Origin: Pseudomonadota bacterium
GTDB lineage: Bacteria > Pseudomonadota > Alphaproteobacteria > Sphingomonadales > Sphingomonadaceae
Length of the DNA: 37,316 nt
Reading direction: 5' to 3'
Assembly (NCBI GenBank): GCA_963205265.1
Contig: CAUJJI010000125.1
Span: 1-37,316, forward strand
Shown: positions 25,391 to 33,846 of the stretch, one piece after another
Numbering within the stretch: the first letter of the stretch is position 1
Layout of the letters: each line of letters begins with the position of its first letter
The notes under the pieces: generated by a model
Database searches by the model: none
What the model saw: only the letters and a program-made list of their open reading frames with translations
What the model was told of the DNA's origin: nothing
Made by a program: the position numbers and the translations under genes

Positions 25391-26188
25391 TCAATGCACG
25401 AAGCGCGCGATGACGTCGCGGTAGGAACGGCTGACTTTCACCTGCGCTCCCGATTCGAGGATCAGGAAGCATTCGCCGTTGGTATGCGGCTTTACCTGGC
25501 GCACCTGGTTGAGATTGACGATGGTCGAGCGATGGACGCGCTGGAACACGCGAGGATCCAGCCGCCGCTCGAGGTCCTTCATGGTTTCGCGCAGGATCAG
25601 CGAATTGTCGGCAGTGCGGATGCACATGTAGTCGCCGGCGGCTTCGATATGCTCGATCGAATCGACGTCGATGCGGAAGATCTGGCCGCGGTCCTTGATG
25701 TTGATGAGCTTTTCGTAGCGGCCGGTGCCGGCTTCGGCCTCGTCGGGCATGGCGTCCATCGCGTCGGGCGCGACTTCGGCCAGCACGCTCTTGAGCTTTT
25801 CCGCTTCCTCGGCCGATTTCTTCTCGGAAATGCGGGTGCGGACGCGGTCGAGCGTATCGGCCAGCTTGTCTTCCTCGACCGGCTTCATCAGGTAGTTGAC
25901 GGCGTTGGCTTCGAAAGCGCGCACCGCGTGCTCCTGGTAGGCGGTGACGAAGACGAACAGCGGCGGCTCGATCTCCATCACGCCCTTGACGACGGAGAAC
26001 CCGTCGAATCCGGGCATCTGGATGTCGAGGAACACCAGGTCCGGCTTTTCCGTCTTGATCTTGCGGATCGCCTCGCGGCCGTTCGAGCAGGTATCGATGA
26101 TTTCGACGTCGGGATACTTATCCAGACGCAGCTGCAGGCCCTGGATGGCCAGCTTTTCGTCGTCGACGAGTATGGTGCGGATGCTCAT
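25391..26188 (-). CDS. LytTR-family response regulator
   Basis: A 265-residue regulator with an N-terminal receiver domain (1-120; acidic pocket Asp9-Asp10, phosphoacceptor Asp55 in FLDIQMPG, conserved Thr and Lys in FVTAYQ and YLMKPVEE), a charged linker (about 120-160) and a C-terminal LytTR DNA-binding domain (about 160-265: FQRVHRSTIVNLNQV, VSRSYRDVI). It is the cognate partner of the LytS-type kinase encoded 55 bases upstream on the same strand. LytTR regulators bind paired direct repeats upstream of their targets, often for envelope or virulence genes; AlgR and LytR are well-known members. Its targets are not evident here. Confidence 0.92.
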   Translation of the reverse strand: MSIRTILVDDEKLAIQGLQLRLDKYPDVEIIDTCSNGREAIRKIKTEKPDLVFLDIQMPGFDGFSVVKGVMEIEPPLFVFVTAYQEHAVRAFEANAVNYLMKPVEEDKLADTLDRVRTRISEKKSAEEAEKLKSVLAEVAPDAMDAMPDEAEAGTGRYEKLINIKDRGQIFRIDVDSIEHIEAAGDYMCIRTADNSLILRETMKDLERRLDPRVFQRVHRSTIVNLNQVRQVKPHTNGECFLILESGAQVKVSRSYRDVIARFVH

Positions 26189-26243
26189 GCGATAGTCTCT
26201 AACCGATCTGGCTGTTCAAGGTTCCAATTCAACTCGCGCCGCC

Positions 26244-27404
26244 TCAGCTCATGGCGGCAACGGGCTGTGGGGCATCGGCAGCGCCTTCGAGCTGCTCCCG
26301 GCGTTCCAGGGGGATCTCGATGACAACGGCAAAGCCCCCTTCAGCAGGCTCGACCGTCTCGAAGCGGTGGTTTTCACCATAGGCCTGCTGCAGCCGATCC
26401 CTGATGTTTGCCAAGCCCACGCCGGTGGAGACAGGTTCTCCCCCGTCATAGGTGACGCCGGATAGCCTGTTGTCGGCGGCGCCGCTTTGCAACCCCGGGC
26501 CCGTATCGGAGACGGTGATGCGAATGTTCTGCCCGATGAGTTGCGTGATGATGGTGATCTCGGCTCCCATCTCCTGCGGGCTCACCGCATACTTGATCGC
26601 GTTCTCGACCAGCGGCTGCAGCAGCAGCGAAGGCAGCAGCGCCCCTTCGGACGCCGGATCGATGCGGAACTCGGTGCGCAGGCGATCCTCGAAGCGCATG
26701 CGCTCGATGTCGAGATAGAGCTTCAGCGTCTCGACCTCCTGCGCCACGGTCACCCGCCCGGTCGGCTCGTTGATCAGCGTGTAGCGCAGGAACGAGGACA
26801 GGCGGCTGAGCATGGCATTGGCCGGCTCGGTCTGCTTGAGCAGCACCAGCGTCGAGATCGAATTGAGCGTGTTGAACAGGAAGTGCGGATTGAGCTGGTA
26901 GCGCAGCATCGCCAGCTGGGCGCTGGTCGCCTGGTTTTCCAGGCGGATCATCTGGTCGCTCTGCTCTTCGACCTGCAGGAAGAAGTTGATCGCATAGTAG
27001 AGCGCGGACCAGGATACCAGCAGGGTGGCGTCGAGGTAGAACACGCCGATGAACAGCTGGGCAAAGCTGGCGTCGCTCTCCGCCCGGTAGAGCGAGATGA
27101 CCCAGGCGTCGATGAAGGCGTTGAGCCCCACCGCGAACGGCAGCACCAGCGCGGTCACCCCCCAGGTGACGAACGGCCGCTGCGAGATCAGCTGGCGGTA
27201 CATCACGGCCAGGATCAGCGAGATCGAGAAGCCGGTGATCGTCGCGATCAGCACCAGCACGAGGAACGACAGCGGCTGCGAGTTGGCGATGCTCGACATC
27301 GCGCGCAGCAGCATCGCCCCGCTCCAGCCGACCAACTGCAGGCGCCAGAAGGCCTGGTTCTTGTTCGCGAAGAAGGGGGTCGGTTTGATGGGCAGCGCGG
27401 CCAT
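26244..27404 (-). CDS. LytS/YehU-type sensor histidine kinase
   Basis: A 386-residue membrane histidine kinase. The N-terminal third has four hydrophobic segments (about 25-40, 45-70, 80-105 and 117-142), with no large periplasmic sensor, so the signal is probably sensed within or near the membrane. A short coiled coil (about 145-165) leads to the His_kinase domain with phosphoacceptor His174 in LNPHFLFN. The ATP-binding domain shows LLLQPLVENAIKYAV (N box), DTGPG (G1) and GVGLANIRDRL (G2). It pairs with the LytTR regulator downstream. The C-terminal tail after the kinase is short and Gln/Ala-rich. Confidence 0.92.
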   Translation of the reverse strand: MAALPIKPTPFFANKNQAFWRLQLVGWSGAMLLRAMSSIANSQPLSFLVLVLIATITGFSISLILAVMYRQLISQRPFVTWGVTALVLPFAVGLNAFIDAWVISLYRAESDASFAQLFIGVFYLDATLLVSWSALYYAINFFLQVEEQSDQMIRLENQATSAQLAMLRYQLNPHFLFNTLNSISTLVLLKQTEPANAMLSRLSSFLRYTLINEPTGRVTVAQEVETLKLYLDIERMRFEDRLRTEFRIDPASEGALLPSLLLQPLVENAIKYAVSPQEMGAEITIITQLIGQNIRITVSDTGPGLQSGAADNRLSGVTYDGGEPVSTGVGLANIRDRLQQAYGENHRFETVEPAEGGFAVVIEIPLERREQLEGAADAPQPVAAMS

Positions 27405-27460
27405 TTCTACGCTCTAGCGCAAAACCCGGCCGGCTAGCAATTTCTCGCGGCTCCCTGCGC

Positions 27461-28219
27461 TCAAGGCCGGGCCTGGCCCCCGCGCGCCTTGGCCAGGGCC
27501 TCGGCAAGCCGCTCCTTGCCCACCGCGCCCGACAGGATCGCGTCGCCGGCGATCCAGCTGGGCGTCCCGTTGAAGCCGAGGTGGCGGGCAAGCTCGAGAT
27601 TGCGGTCCAGCTCGTCCTGGACGCGGGGCGAGGCCGCCGTCGCCTTCGCCCGGGCCAGGTCCAGTCCGGCTGCTTCGGCGGCCGCGGCGATCGCCCCGGC
27701 CGAGGGCCGGCCGGCTTCGTACATCGCCTTGTGGAAAGCCGCGTACTTGCCCTGCTCGGCCGCGGCGAGCGCCCAGCGCGCGGCTTCGCTGCTTTCCTCG
27801 CTGAGGATCGGCAGCTCGCGGACGACGACGCGAAGGTCGGGATGTTCGGCGATCAGCGCATCGACCGCAGGCACGCTCTGGCGGCAGTAGCCGCAGGCAT
27901 AGTCCGAGAATTCGACCAGGGTGACCTTGCCTTGGGGATTGCCCAGCACCGCCTGGGCGAACGGCTTCTCGACTTGCCCGCGGATGCCCGCAAGCCGCTT
28001 CGCACTTTCCTTGCCGGCGAGGTTTTCCATCGCCTGGGGCAGGATTTCCGGATTGGCCAGGATATAGTCGTGGACGATGCGCTCGACCGCTTGCCGTTCG
28101 CTTCGCGCCTGCCAGTAGAAGCCGGCCAGGCCTCCGGCAACGGCGCCGGCGAGCAGCAGGGCGGCTCCGGCAAGGACAAGGGAGGCCCGATTGCGTGAGC
28201 CGGTGGGAAGTTCCGCCAT
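27461..28219 (-). CDS. DsbA-family thiol:disulphide oxidoreductase
   Basis: A 252-residue protein anchored by one N-terminal membrane segment (about 13-36), with the catalytic domain in the periplasm. After a helical region with the YILANPEILPQAMENL segment, the thioredoxin fold begins near 95 with active site Cys109-Gly-Tyr-Cys112. The cis-proline loop is NGTPSW near 215. The pattern fits the DsbA/ScsC-like group common in alphaproteobacteria, which oxidise or shuffle disulphides in exported proteins. It is encoded 9 bases after the M48 peptidase gene, so the two probably work together in envelope protein quality control; such clients could include RNase T2 nearby. Confidence 0.88.
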   Translation of the reverse strand: MAELPTGSRNRASLVLAGAALLLAGAVAGGLAGFYWQARSERQAVERIVHDYILANPEILPQAMENLAGKESAKRLAGIRGQVEKPFAQAVLGNPQGKVTLVEFSDYACGYCRQSVPAVDALIAEHPDLRVVVRELPILSEESSEAARWALAAAEQGKYAAFHKAMYEAGRPSAGAIAAAAEAAGLDLARAKATAASPRVQDELDRNLELARHLGFNGTPSWIAGDAILSGAVGKERLAEALAKARGGQARP

Positions 28220-28228
28220 TGCCCCGGC

Positions 28229-29593
28229 CTACTTGCGTTTCTTCTGGCGTTCAATCGCCGCGCGCGCCGCGAAGGCGATGTCCTGCGCCCGCAGCCAGTC
28301 GGGACTGCCCTTGGGCAGGGCAAGCTCCGCCGCCTCGGCACTGTAGAGCGCGGCCGGCATCTGCCCGCTCAGCGCCTGCTGCTCGGCGCTGGCGAGCCGT
28401 GCGCGAGGCAGGTCGCCCTTCTGGTTGTAGACGACGCCGAGCTGGTACCAGGCGAAAGGGTTTTCCCGGTCGCGCGCTACCGCGGCCTTGAGCACGCGCT
28501 GCGCCTCGTCGAGGTTGGCCGAGTCTTCGGTGGCGATCAGCGCGTGGCCGAAAGTCGTCGCGATCAAGGGCTGGTTGTTGGTCAGCTCGGTCGCCCGCCG
28601 CAGCGGATCGAGCGCCTGTCGCGGCTTCCCGGCCTCGAGCAGGATCTGGCCCTTGAGCTCGAGGAAATAGGGGTCGTTCGGTGCCTGCGCGAGCAGCGCG
28701 TCGGTTTCCGCCATGGCCTTGTCGAGCCGCGCTTCCTTGTGCCAGGCATAGGCTCGGGCATAGCGTGCCGGAACCCCGGTCATCGTCTCGGGATAGGCGA
28801 CGAGCGTATCCTTGGGTGCCGCCAGGTAGCCGTAGAGCTTGGCCCGGGCGCGCTGGAAGCGGGCCTCCAGCGCCGGATCGGGCGGCTTCGCCCAGGCCGG
28901 GTCCTTCTGGTAGGTATCCTCGAGCGTGGCGATGCGATCCTCGGTCATCGGGTGGGTGCTGTAGAATTCATCGCCCTCGCGCGGATAGTAGCCGGCGCGA
29001 TAGGCGAGGTTCTGCAGCTTTGCGAAGAACGACAGCGACCCGCGGCCGGAAATGCCCGCTTTCGACAGGAACTGGGCGCCGGCCGCGTCTGCCGTCGATT
29101 CCTGCGAGCGGCTGAAAGCGAGATACTTGCCGAGCGCAGCCTGCTGCCCGGCCATCAGCACGCCCATGGCCGCTTCGCCGCCGCCCGCTGCGGCGGCGGC
29201 GGCTCCGAGCAGGAGCGACAGGATGCTGATGTTGCTCGCGGCCTTGCCGCCGGCATCGATGACCGCGTGGCCGCCGACGACGTGGCCGAGCTCGTGGGCG
29301 ATCACGCCCTGCACCTCGTTGGCATTTTCCGCGATGTTGATCAGGCCGCTGTTGAGATAGACGATCTGCCCGCCGGCGACGAAGGCGTTGACCGAGGAAT
29401 CGTTGATCAGGACGATGTCGACGTTGTTGGGGTCGAGCCCGGACGCGGCGACCAGCGGCGCAGCCATGTCGTGCAGCAGCGCCTCGGTTTCGGCATCGCG
29501 CAGGATCGATTGTGCCATCGCCGGCTGGACCGCCAGCATCGCGGCGGAGACCATGGCCAGCACGCGGGCGAACAGGCGGGGGGCGGCGCGCAT
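28229..29593 (-). CDS. M48 family periplasmic metalloprotease with TPR domain (BepA-like)
   Basis: A 454-residue protein with a cleavable signal peptide (to about residue 28, AMAQS). The zinc motif HELGH is at 100-104 and the third ligand is in SQESTADAAG near 170-178. The second half (about 285-450) is a TPR superhelix. This layout is that of BepA/YfgC, a protease-chaperone that controls outer-membrane protein assembly, and of Loi-type homologues. I start at ATG 29593; GTG 29596 directly before it is also possible. The dsbA-type gene follows after 9 bases. In E. coli BepA aids disulphide rearrangement in LptD, so pairing with a thiol oxidoreductase makes sense, by analogy. Confidence 0.9.
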   Translation of the reverse strand: MRAAPRLFARVLAMVSAAMLAVQPAMAQSILRDAETEALLHDMAAPLVAASGLDPNNVDIVLINDSSVNAFVAGGQIVYLNSGLINIAENANEVQGVIAHELGHVVGGHAVIDAGGKAASNISILSLLLGAAAAAAGGGEAAMGVLMAGQQAALGKYLAFSRSQESTADAAGAQFLSKAGISGRGSLSFFAKLQNLAYRAGYYPREGDEFYSTHPMTEDRIATLEDTYQKDPAWAKPPDPALEARFQRARAKLYGYLAAPKDTLVAYPETMTGVPARYARAYAWHKEARLDKAMAETDALLAQAPNDPYFLELKGQILLEAGKPRQALDPLRRATELTNNQPLIATTFGHALIATEDSANLDEAQRVLKAAVARDRENPFAWYQLGVVYNQKGDLPRARLASAEQQALSGQMPAALYSAEAAELALPKGSPDWLRAQDIAFAARAAIERQKKRK

Positions 29594-29706
29594 CACCCGC
29601 GACTAAACCGTTCCGGCCTGAACCGGGGGTGAAGGATATCCGCCAGCAGCTTCATCGCGGCGGTTCTAGCCGCCCCGACGAGACAATGCCACCGGCCTGC
29701 GCAGGT

Positions 29707-31134
29707 TCAGCCGATCAGGCGGCGCGCGGCACGTTCGATCATCGGCACATCGTCCGCCACTTCGCCGAGCAGGACGACTTCGCCGTCGGGCATGCGCCTG
29801 GCGACCAGCAGCGTGAACTCGGCGCCTTCGGCGGGCACCTGGTCGAGCGACAGGCAGGCGAGCTTGCGCAGCTTGCGGGCGATTGCCGGACGCGGCGCCA
29901 CGCGCGGGGCTGCGGCGGCCTTGCCGCTCGCCTCGCGGCGCATGCGCCGTTCGGCGCCGACGATGCCCTTGAGGCCACCCGGCGCCTGGGCGAGATGGGC
30001 GGCCAGGGCGCCCTGCGGCAGGCCCAGGCGATGCGCGTGCGCCAGCACCGTGGCATATTCGGCCAGCCTGGTCTTGTCGTATTCGGCACCGAACACGAGC
30101 TTGACCACCGGCGTCATCGGCGCCCGGTCCTGGACCGTCAGGCCCGCATCGGCGAGGAGCTCGGCGAATTCCTCGGGCTCGGCCGCAGCGGCGAGAGAGA
30201 AGTCGTATGCGCGGCCCACGGCGGCATAGAGCGCCTGCCGCGAGCGGTCCTCGCTGTGGTCCGCGGCCAGGGCCAGCTCGCGCGCCGAAGCCAGCCAGTC
30301 GGCAAGCTGCGTCGGGGCTTCGCCGTCGGCCGACGGCAGCTCGGGGAAAGGCAGGTCGTCGTCGAGGCGATCGCCGGCCGGCGCGCCGAACACCGGTTCG
30401 GGCCATTCGAAATCGGCCGCATCGGGGTCCGCCGGAACGACGAGCTCGAGCACGTCGGAGCTGTCGGCCGGGCCGTCGGCCCATTCGGTCAGCGGTTCGT
30501 CCTGGCGGTCAGAGCCGTCCTGGCTGGTCAATGCGGATGCGACTTCGAGCACCTGGTCGATCTCGAGCAGGAGCTCGTCGGTCGTCTGCTGGTCGGCGAG
30601 TTCCTTCCAGTTGATGACGCCGTAGATGAAATCGATCGCATGGTCGTCGCTGGAGAAGGGCAGGAGGATGCCGCGGTAGAGAATCGTGCTGCCGCGCTGG
30701 TTGACGAATTCGGCCTCGAAGCCGATCGGCGCCTGGTTGGCGAGAATCTGCATGTAGTGATCGGTGATCCGCGACAGCAGCGAGCGGCTGGGGACGTCGT
30801 CGAGCCGGGCGATCGGCCCTTCGGTGCCGCATTCCTCGGCCAGCTTCTCGCCGAGGTAGCGTATCGCGGGATTTTCCAGACCGTCGGTGAAGTCGAGCAG
30901 GACGCTGTAGGGGCCGAAGTCGGCCATGGTCGTGGGATCGAAATCCGCGATCGGCGGGAAGTTGCGGTTGTCGAGCATGCTCGCCCACATATTGTAGGCG
31001 CGCACCTGCATGCGGCGTTCGTCCTGGCCGACGGGCCCGGGCGGCGGCTCGCGGCCCGTATCGTCCTCGTATTCGGATCCGTAGGCGTCGCTCGACGCTC
31101 CATGATCCGAAAGATGACCGCGCAAACTGTCCAT
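29707..31134 (-). CDS. PAS-domain protein of unknown function (PAS_5-like)
   Basis: A 475-residue cytoplasmic protein. The N-terminal 45 residues are acidic and disordered. A PAS-like domain spans about 45-165; segments such as DFGPYSVLLDFTDG, RYLGEKLAEECG, RSLLSRITDHYMQIL and RGILLPFSSDDHAIDFIYGVINW fit the alphaproteobacterial PAS_5 family. There is no kinase, GGDEF or DNA-binding domain after it. Instead there is a long acidic, low-complexity region (about 180-265), then a helical C-terminal domain of about 200 residues with a basic patch (ERRMRREASGKAAAAPRV) and MPDGEVVLLGEVADD at the end. I recognise the PAS part only. ATG 31134 is preferred to GTG 31146. It is transcribed alone. Confidence 0.7.
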   Translation of the reverse strand: MDSLRGHLSDHGASSDAYGSEYEDDTGREPPPGPVGQDERRMQVRAYNMWASMLDNRNFPPIADFDPTTMADFGPYSVLLDFTDGLENPAIRYLGEKLAEECGTEGPIARLDDVPSRSLLSRITDHYMQILANQAPIGFEAEFVNQRGSTILYRGILLPFSSDDHAIDFIYGVINWKELADQQTTDELLLEIDQVLEVASALTSQDGSDRQDEPLTEWADGPADSSDVLELVVPADPDAADFEWPEPVFGAPAGDRLDDDLPFPELPSADGEAPTQLADWLASARELALAADHSEDRSRQALYAAVGRAYDFSLAAAAEPEEFAELLADAGLTVQDRAPMTPVVKLVFGAEYDKTRLAEYATVLAHAHRLGLPQGALAAHLAQAPGGLKGIVGAERRMRREASGKAAAAPRVAPRPAIARKLRKLACLSLDQVPAEGAEFTLLVARRMPDGEVVLLGEVADDVPMIERAARRLIG

Positions 31135-31180
31135 ATGCGTTCTCACATACCCCTGTCAGGGCAGGTTTCTCGCGCATCAT

Positions 31181-31199
31181 GGTAAACTTACCGTTAAGT
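31181..31199. promoter_or_regulatory. AT-rich dyads upstream of the PAS gene
   Basis: Two overlapping inverted repeats, GGTAAACTTACC (31181-31192) and ACTTACCGTTAAGT (31186-31199), form an AT-rich island 50-65 bases before the PAS gene start. On the minus strand it contains TTAA-N7-TTTA, one mismatch from a full CtrA site. The position fits an operator or promoter element. No factor can be assigned. Confidence 0.4.
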
Positions 31200-31248
31200 C
31201 GCGGCGTCTTTCCCGTTCGCTGGCCGAAGATTTGGCGTCACGGCAGCG

Positions 31249-32517
31249 TCAGCTCTCCACCCGCCCCTCGCCGGGCTTGGGCATCGGCGCGAACATGCGC
31301 AGCAGGACCAGAGTCGCTGCCAGGAATCCTGCGGCGGTATGCAGGGCGAAAGCCAGGTCCGTCCGGTCGGCAAGCGCGCCCCAGCACCACGAGCCCAGGG
31401 CCATGCCGCCGAAAGTCACCGCCTGGTAGATCGACAGGCAGCGGCCGAGGATGTGATCGGGCGAGCGCACTTGCATGGCGACGTTGATGCTCGTCAGCGC
31501 GGTCACCCATGCCAGGCCGGCGATGAAGGTGGCCGGCAGCGCCTGCGTCACCGTTTCGGCCCAGGCCAGCAGCGACTGGGCGACGACGAAGCCGATCGTG
31601 CCCAGGCCGAGCACCGCCTCCACGCCGATTCGGCGGCGCAGCCTGCCGATGACCAGGGCAGCCAGGATCGAGCCGATGCCGAACAGGCCGAGCATGATGC
31701 CGAAGTCGAGCTCGTCGCCGTGCAAGCGCTCCTGGACCACCGCCGGGACCAGGGCCTGGTAGCCGGCGACGCCGAAGCCGAGGACCAGGCCGCGCAGCAG
31801 CACCCGGCGAATCGGGTCCGACGAGGCGCAGAAGCGAATGCCCGCGGCGATGGCCGGCATCATCGGACGGGTCTCGACCGCGCGCACTTCGGTCCGCCAG
31901 CGGATCAGCACGACGATCATGGCGATGTAGCTGACCGCGTTGAGAGCGAAGGCCAGCGAGACGTCCCACAGCGAGATGAGCAGGCCGCCCAGCGCCGGCC
32001 CGACGCTGCGGGCAAGATTGAACGAAATGGTGTTGAGCGAGATCGCCTGCGGCAGATCGGCCAGTCCCACCTGCTGCCTGACCGAAGCCTGCCAGGCCGG
32101 GGAATTCAAGGCCGTGCCGGTGCCCACCGTCAGAGTCAGGGCCAGCAGCAGGTAAGGCGTGATCAGGTCGGCATAGCTCAGCCCGGCGAGCACGGCCGAA
32201 GTAACCAGCATGCCGATCTGGGCCGCCAGCATCACGATGCGGCGGTCGTAGTTGTCGGCGATGGCCCCGGCGAAGACGCCGAACAGCATGATCGGAACGG
32301 TCGCCGAAGCCTGGACCAGGGCGATCAGCTCGTGCGAATCGGTGATTTCGGTCATCAGCCAGGCAGCGCCGACCGACTGGATCGCCCCGCCGAGATTCGA
32401 GGCGAGATTGGCTATCCAGATCGCCCGGAACGCCGGGTGCCGGAACGGTGCGAGAGCGCTGCCGGTTTCGAACAGGCGATGGGGTCTCGCAGCAGTTTCT
32501 GTCGGTTGGCTGGACAC
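31249..32517 (-). CDS. MFS exporter (EntS/MFS_3-like)
   Basis: A roughly 422-residue transporter with about 12 membrane segments. FRHPAFRAIWIANLASNLGGAIQSVGAAWLM at the N-terminus and the DNYDRRIVML loop motif near the second and third helices are typical of the MFS_3 group that includes the enterobactin exporter EntS. Many members export siderophores, macrolides or other small molecules; no siderophore genes are nearby, so the substrate is unknown. No good ATG exists: GTG 32517 is chosen, and TTG 32553 would add 12 basic residues. It follows DUF2141 after 66 bases on the same strand. Confidence 0.85.
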   Translation of the reverse strand: MSSQPTETAARPHRLFETGSALAPFRHPAFRAIWIANLASNLGGAIQSVGAAWLMTEITDSHELIALVQASATVPIMLFGVFAGAIADNYDRRIVMLAAQIGMLVTSAVLAGLSYADLITPYLLLALTLTVGTGTALNSPAWQASVRQQVGLADLPQAISLNTISFNLARSVGPALGGLLISLWDVSLAFALNAVSYIAMIVVLIRWRTEVRAVETRPMMPAIAAGIRFCASSDPIRRVLLRGLVLGFGVAGYQALVPAVVQERLHGDELDFGIMLGLFGIGSILAALVIGRLRRRIGVEAVLGLGTIGFVVAQSLLAWAETVTQALPATFIAGLAWVTALTSINVAMQVRSPDHILGRCLSIYQAVTFGGMALGSWCWGALADRTDLAFALHTAAGFLAATLVLLRMFAPMPKPGEGRVES

Positions 32518-32583
32518 CCTGGAGCGGTTACGGATCGCGCGCCTGGGCCGCAAGGGGACTGGCCGGAAAAATCGCGCTGCCGC

Positions 32584-33027
32584 TCAGAACATGTAGCGCA
32601 TGCGGATCGTCTGCCGCTGTTCGCCGCCGTCCACGGCAAAGGCTGCAGCGGCGAAGCGCGGAGGGCCGAAGCGAACCGGCGCATCGCGCGAGAAGCCGTA
32701 GCCTTCGCTGGGCATCAGCAGCTTCTTGTCGAGGCGGCCGTTGCCGTTCTCGTCGTGGAACAGCGAGATCGCGTAGCGCCCCTTCGGCACTTCCCCGAAC
32801 GCGAGATCGACAGTCGCTCCCGCCGGCACGCTGACGGCGTGCGCAGAGGGATCCTTCGCGCAGTCCGGAAATGCCGAGGGCCGGGCAGTGAGGCAGGCCA
32901 GCACGCGTCCCTTGTCGGAACGCAGCCCGGTGACGGTCGCGCTGACTTCGCAGGGCTGCGGCGCCGCGCCGAGCAGCACGGGGCCGACGGCGAGCAGGGC
33001 CATGGCGCGAAGCGGGGCGGGGATCAC
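32584..33027 (-). CDS. DUF2141 family secreted protein
   Basis: A 147-residue protein with an N-terminal signal sequence (VIPAPLRAMALLAVGPVLLGAAP), followed by a beta-sandwich-like domain. The conserved DUF2141 pattern is clear: VTGLRSDKGRVLACLTARPSAFP, GRYAISLFHDENGNGRLDKKLLMPSEGYGFSRDA. Function unknown. I start at GTG 33027 because it overlaps the desaturase stop in a GTGA junction and gives a better signal peptide than ATG 33003. Four bases shared with the upstream membrane hydroxylase gene argue for a common role, perhaps at the envelope, but this is inference. Confidence 0.85.
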   Translation of the reverse strand: MIPAPLRAMALLAVGPVLLGAAPQPCEVSATVTGLRSDKGRVLACLTARPSAFPDCAKDPSAHAVSVPAGATVDLAFGEVPKGRYAISLFHDENGNGRLDKKLLMPSEGYGFSRDAPVRFGPPRFAAAAFAVDGGEQRQTIRMRYMF

Positions 33028-33746
33028 GGGGCCGAGAGGCCTCGGTCGGTTCCGCACAGATGGTCCCAGAAGCGGAAGTAGAGCCCGAAATTGCATTGGT
33101 ACTGCTCGTGGTGGCGGTGATGGTGGCTGGCCGTGATGAGCCAGTCGCCGGCGCGGGAATGAATGAACCGGCGCGGGAAGATTTCCCAGCCCATGTGGTT
33201 GGTGATCCCCATCAAAGTCATGATGCCCAGCACGACCCCCAGTGCCGCGACATGGATCGGGATGACGAGGACCAGCGCCGGGATGACCACGGCGCCGGTC
33301 ACCGCCTCGATGGGATGGAAGCTCATCGCCGCCCAGGCGGTCGGCGGCCGGCTGGCATGATGCACGGCATGGGCGGCCGCGAAGACGCGCGGGAAATGCA
33401 TCCAGCGATGGGTCCAGTAGAACCAGGTGTCGTGGAGGAACAGGTAAACGAGCACCGAGAGCGGCAGCCACCACGGCGGATAGGCATGCCAGTCGGTGTA
33501 GATCCGGGTCCAGCCGTGCTGCTGCCAGCCCCAGGCGACGATCCCGGCGGGAGCACCGTAGATTCCGGCCGACAACAGCGACCAGCCTATCTCCCGGCGG
33601 ATCTGGGGCGTCCTGCCGGCATAGCGGCCGGGGCGCACGCGCCCGGTCAGCCAGGCGAAGAAGCCGCTGGTCGCCAGATAGCGCAGCGCCATGATCGCCG
33701 TCATCGCCAGGGCGGAAGCCAGGGCCTGGATGGTCCAGTCGCTCAT
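33024..33746 (-). CDS. Sterol desaturase/fatty acid hydroxylase family protein
   Basis: A 240-residue integral membrane di-iron enzyme. About four membrane segments flank the histidine motifs that bind iron: HDTWFYWTHRWMH (His105, His113, His117), HAVHH (126-130), a further HPIEA (His144), ITNHMGWE and SHHHRHHEQYQCNFG near the C-terminus. The family includes C-4 and C-5 sterol desaturases, carotenoid and fatty acid hydroxylases. In sphingomonads candidate substrates are carotenoids, hopanoids or sphingolipid fatty acids; the sequence does not decide. It heads a minus-strand set with DUF2141 (GTGA overlap) and the MFS exporter. Confidence 0.9.
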   Translation of the reverse strand: MSDWTIQALASALAMTAIMALRYLATSGFFAWLTGRVRPGRYAGRTPQIRREIGWSLLSAGIYGAPAGIVAWGWQQHGWTRIYTDWHAYPPWWLPLSVLVYLFLHDTWFYWTHRWMHFPRVFAAAHAVHHASRPPTAWAAMSFHPIEAVTGAVVIPALVLVIPIHVAALGVVLGIMTLMGITNHMGWEIFPRRFIHSRAGDWLITASHHHRHHEQYQCNFGLYFRFWDHLCGTDRGLSAP

Positions 33747-33824
33747 CGCCCGTCTATGCCCGAGACCGAGCGGAAATGCACGCCGTCGCGGCGGGAAGCG
33801 ATAGCCGGGTCAAGCGACCGGCGC

Positions 33825-33846
33825 TCGCCCCCTGCCTGCGGGGCGA
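33825..33846 (-). terminator. Hairpin directly after the DEAD-box helicase stop
   Basis: TCGCCCC at 33825-33831 and GGGGCGA at 33840-33846 form a perfect 7-pair stem with an 8-base loop, starting on the base after the helicase stop codon (minus strand). No T-run follows, so it may be a Rho-dependent or RNA-stabilising element rather than a true intrinsic terminator. Confidence 0.35.
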
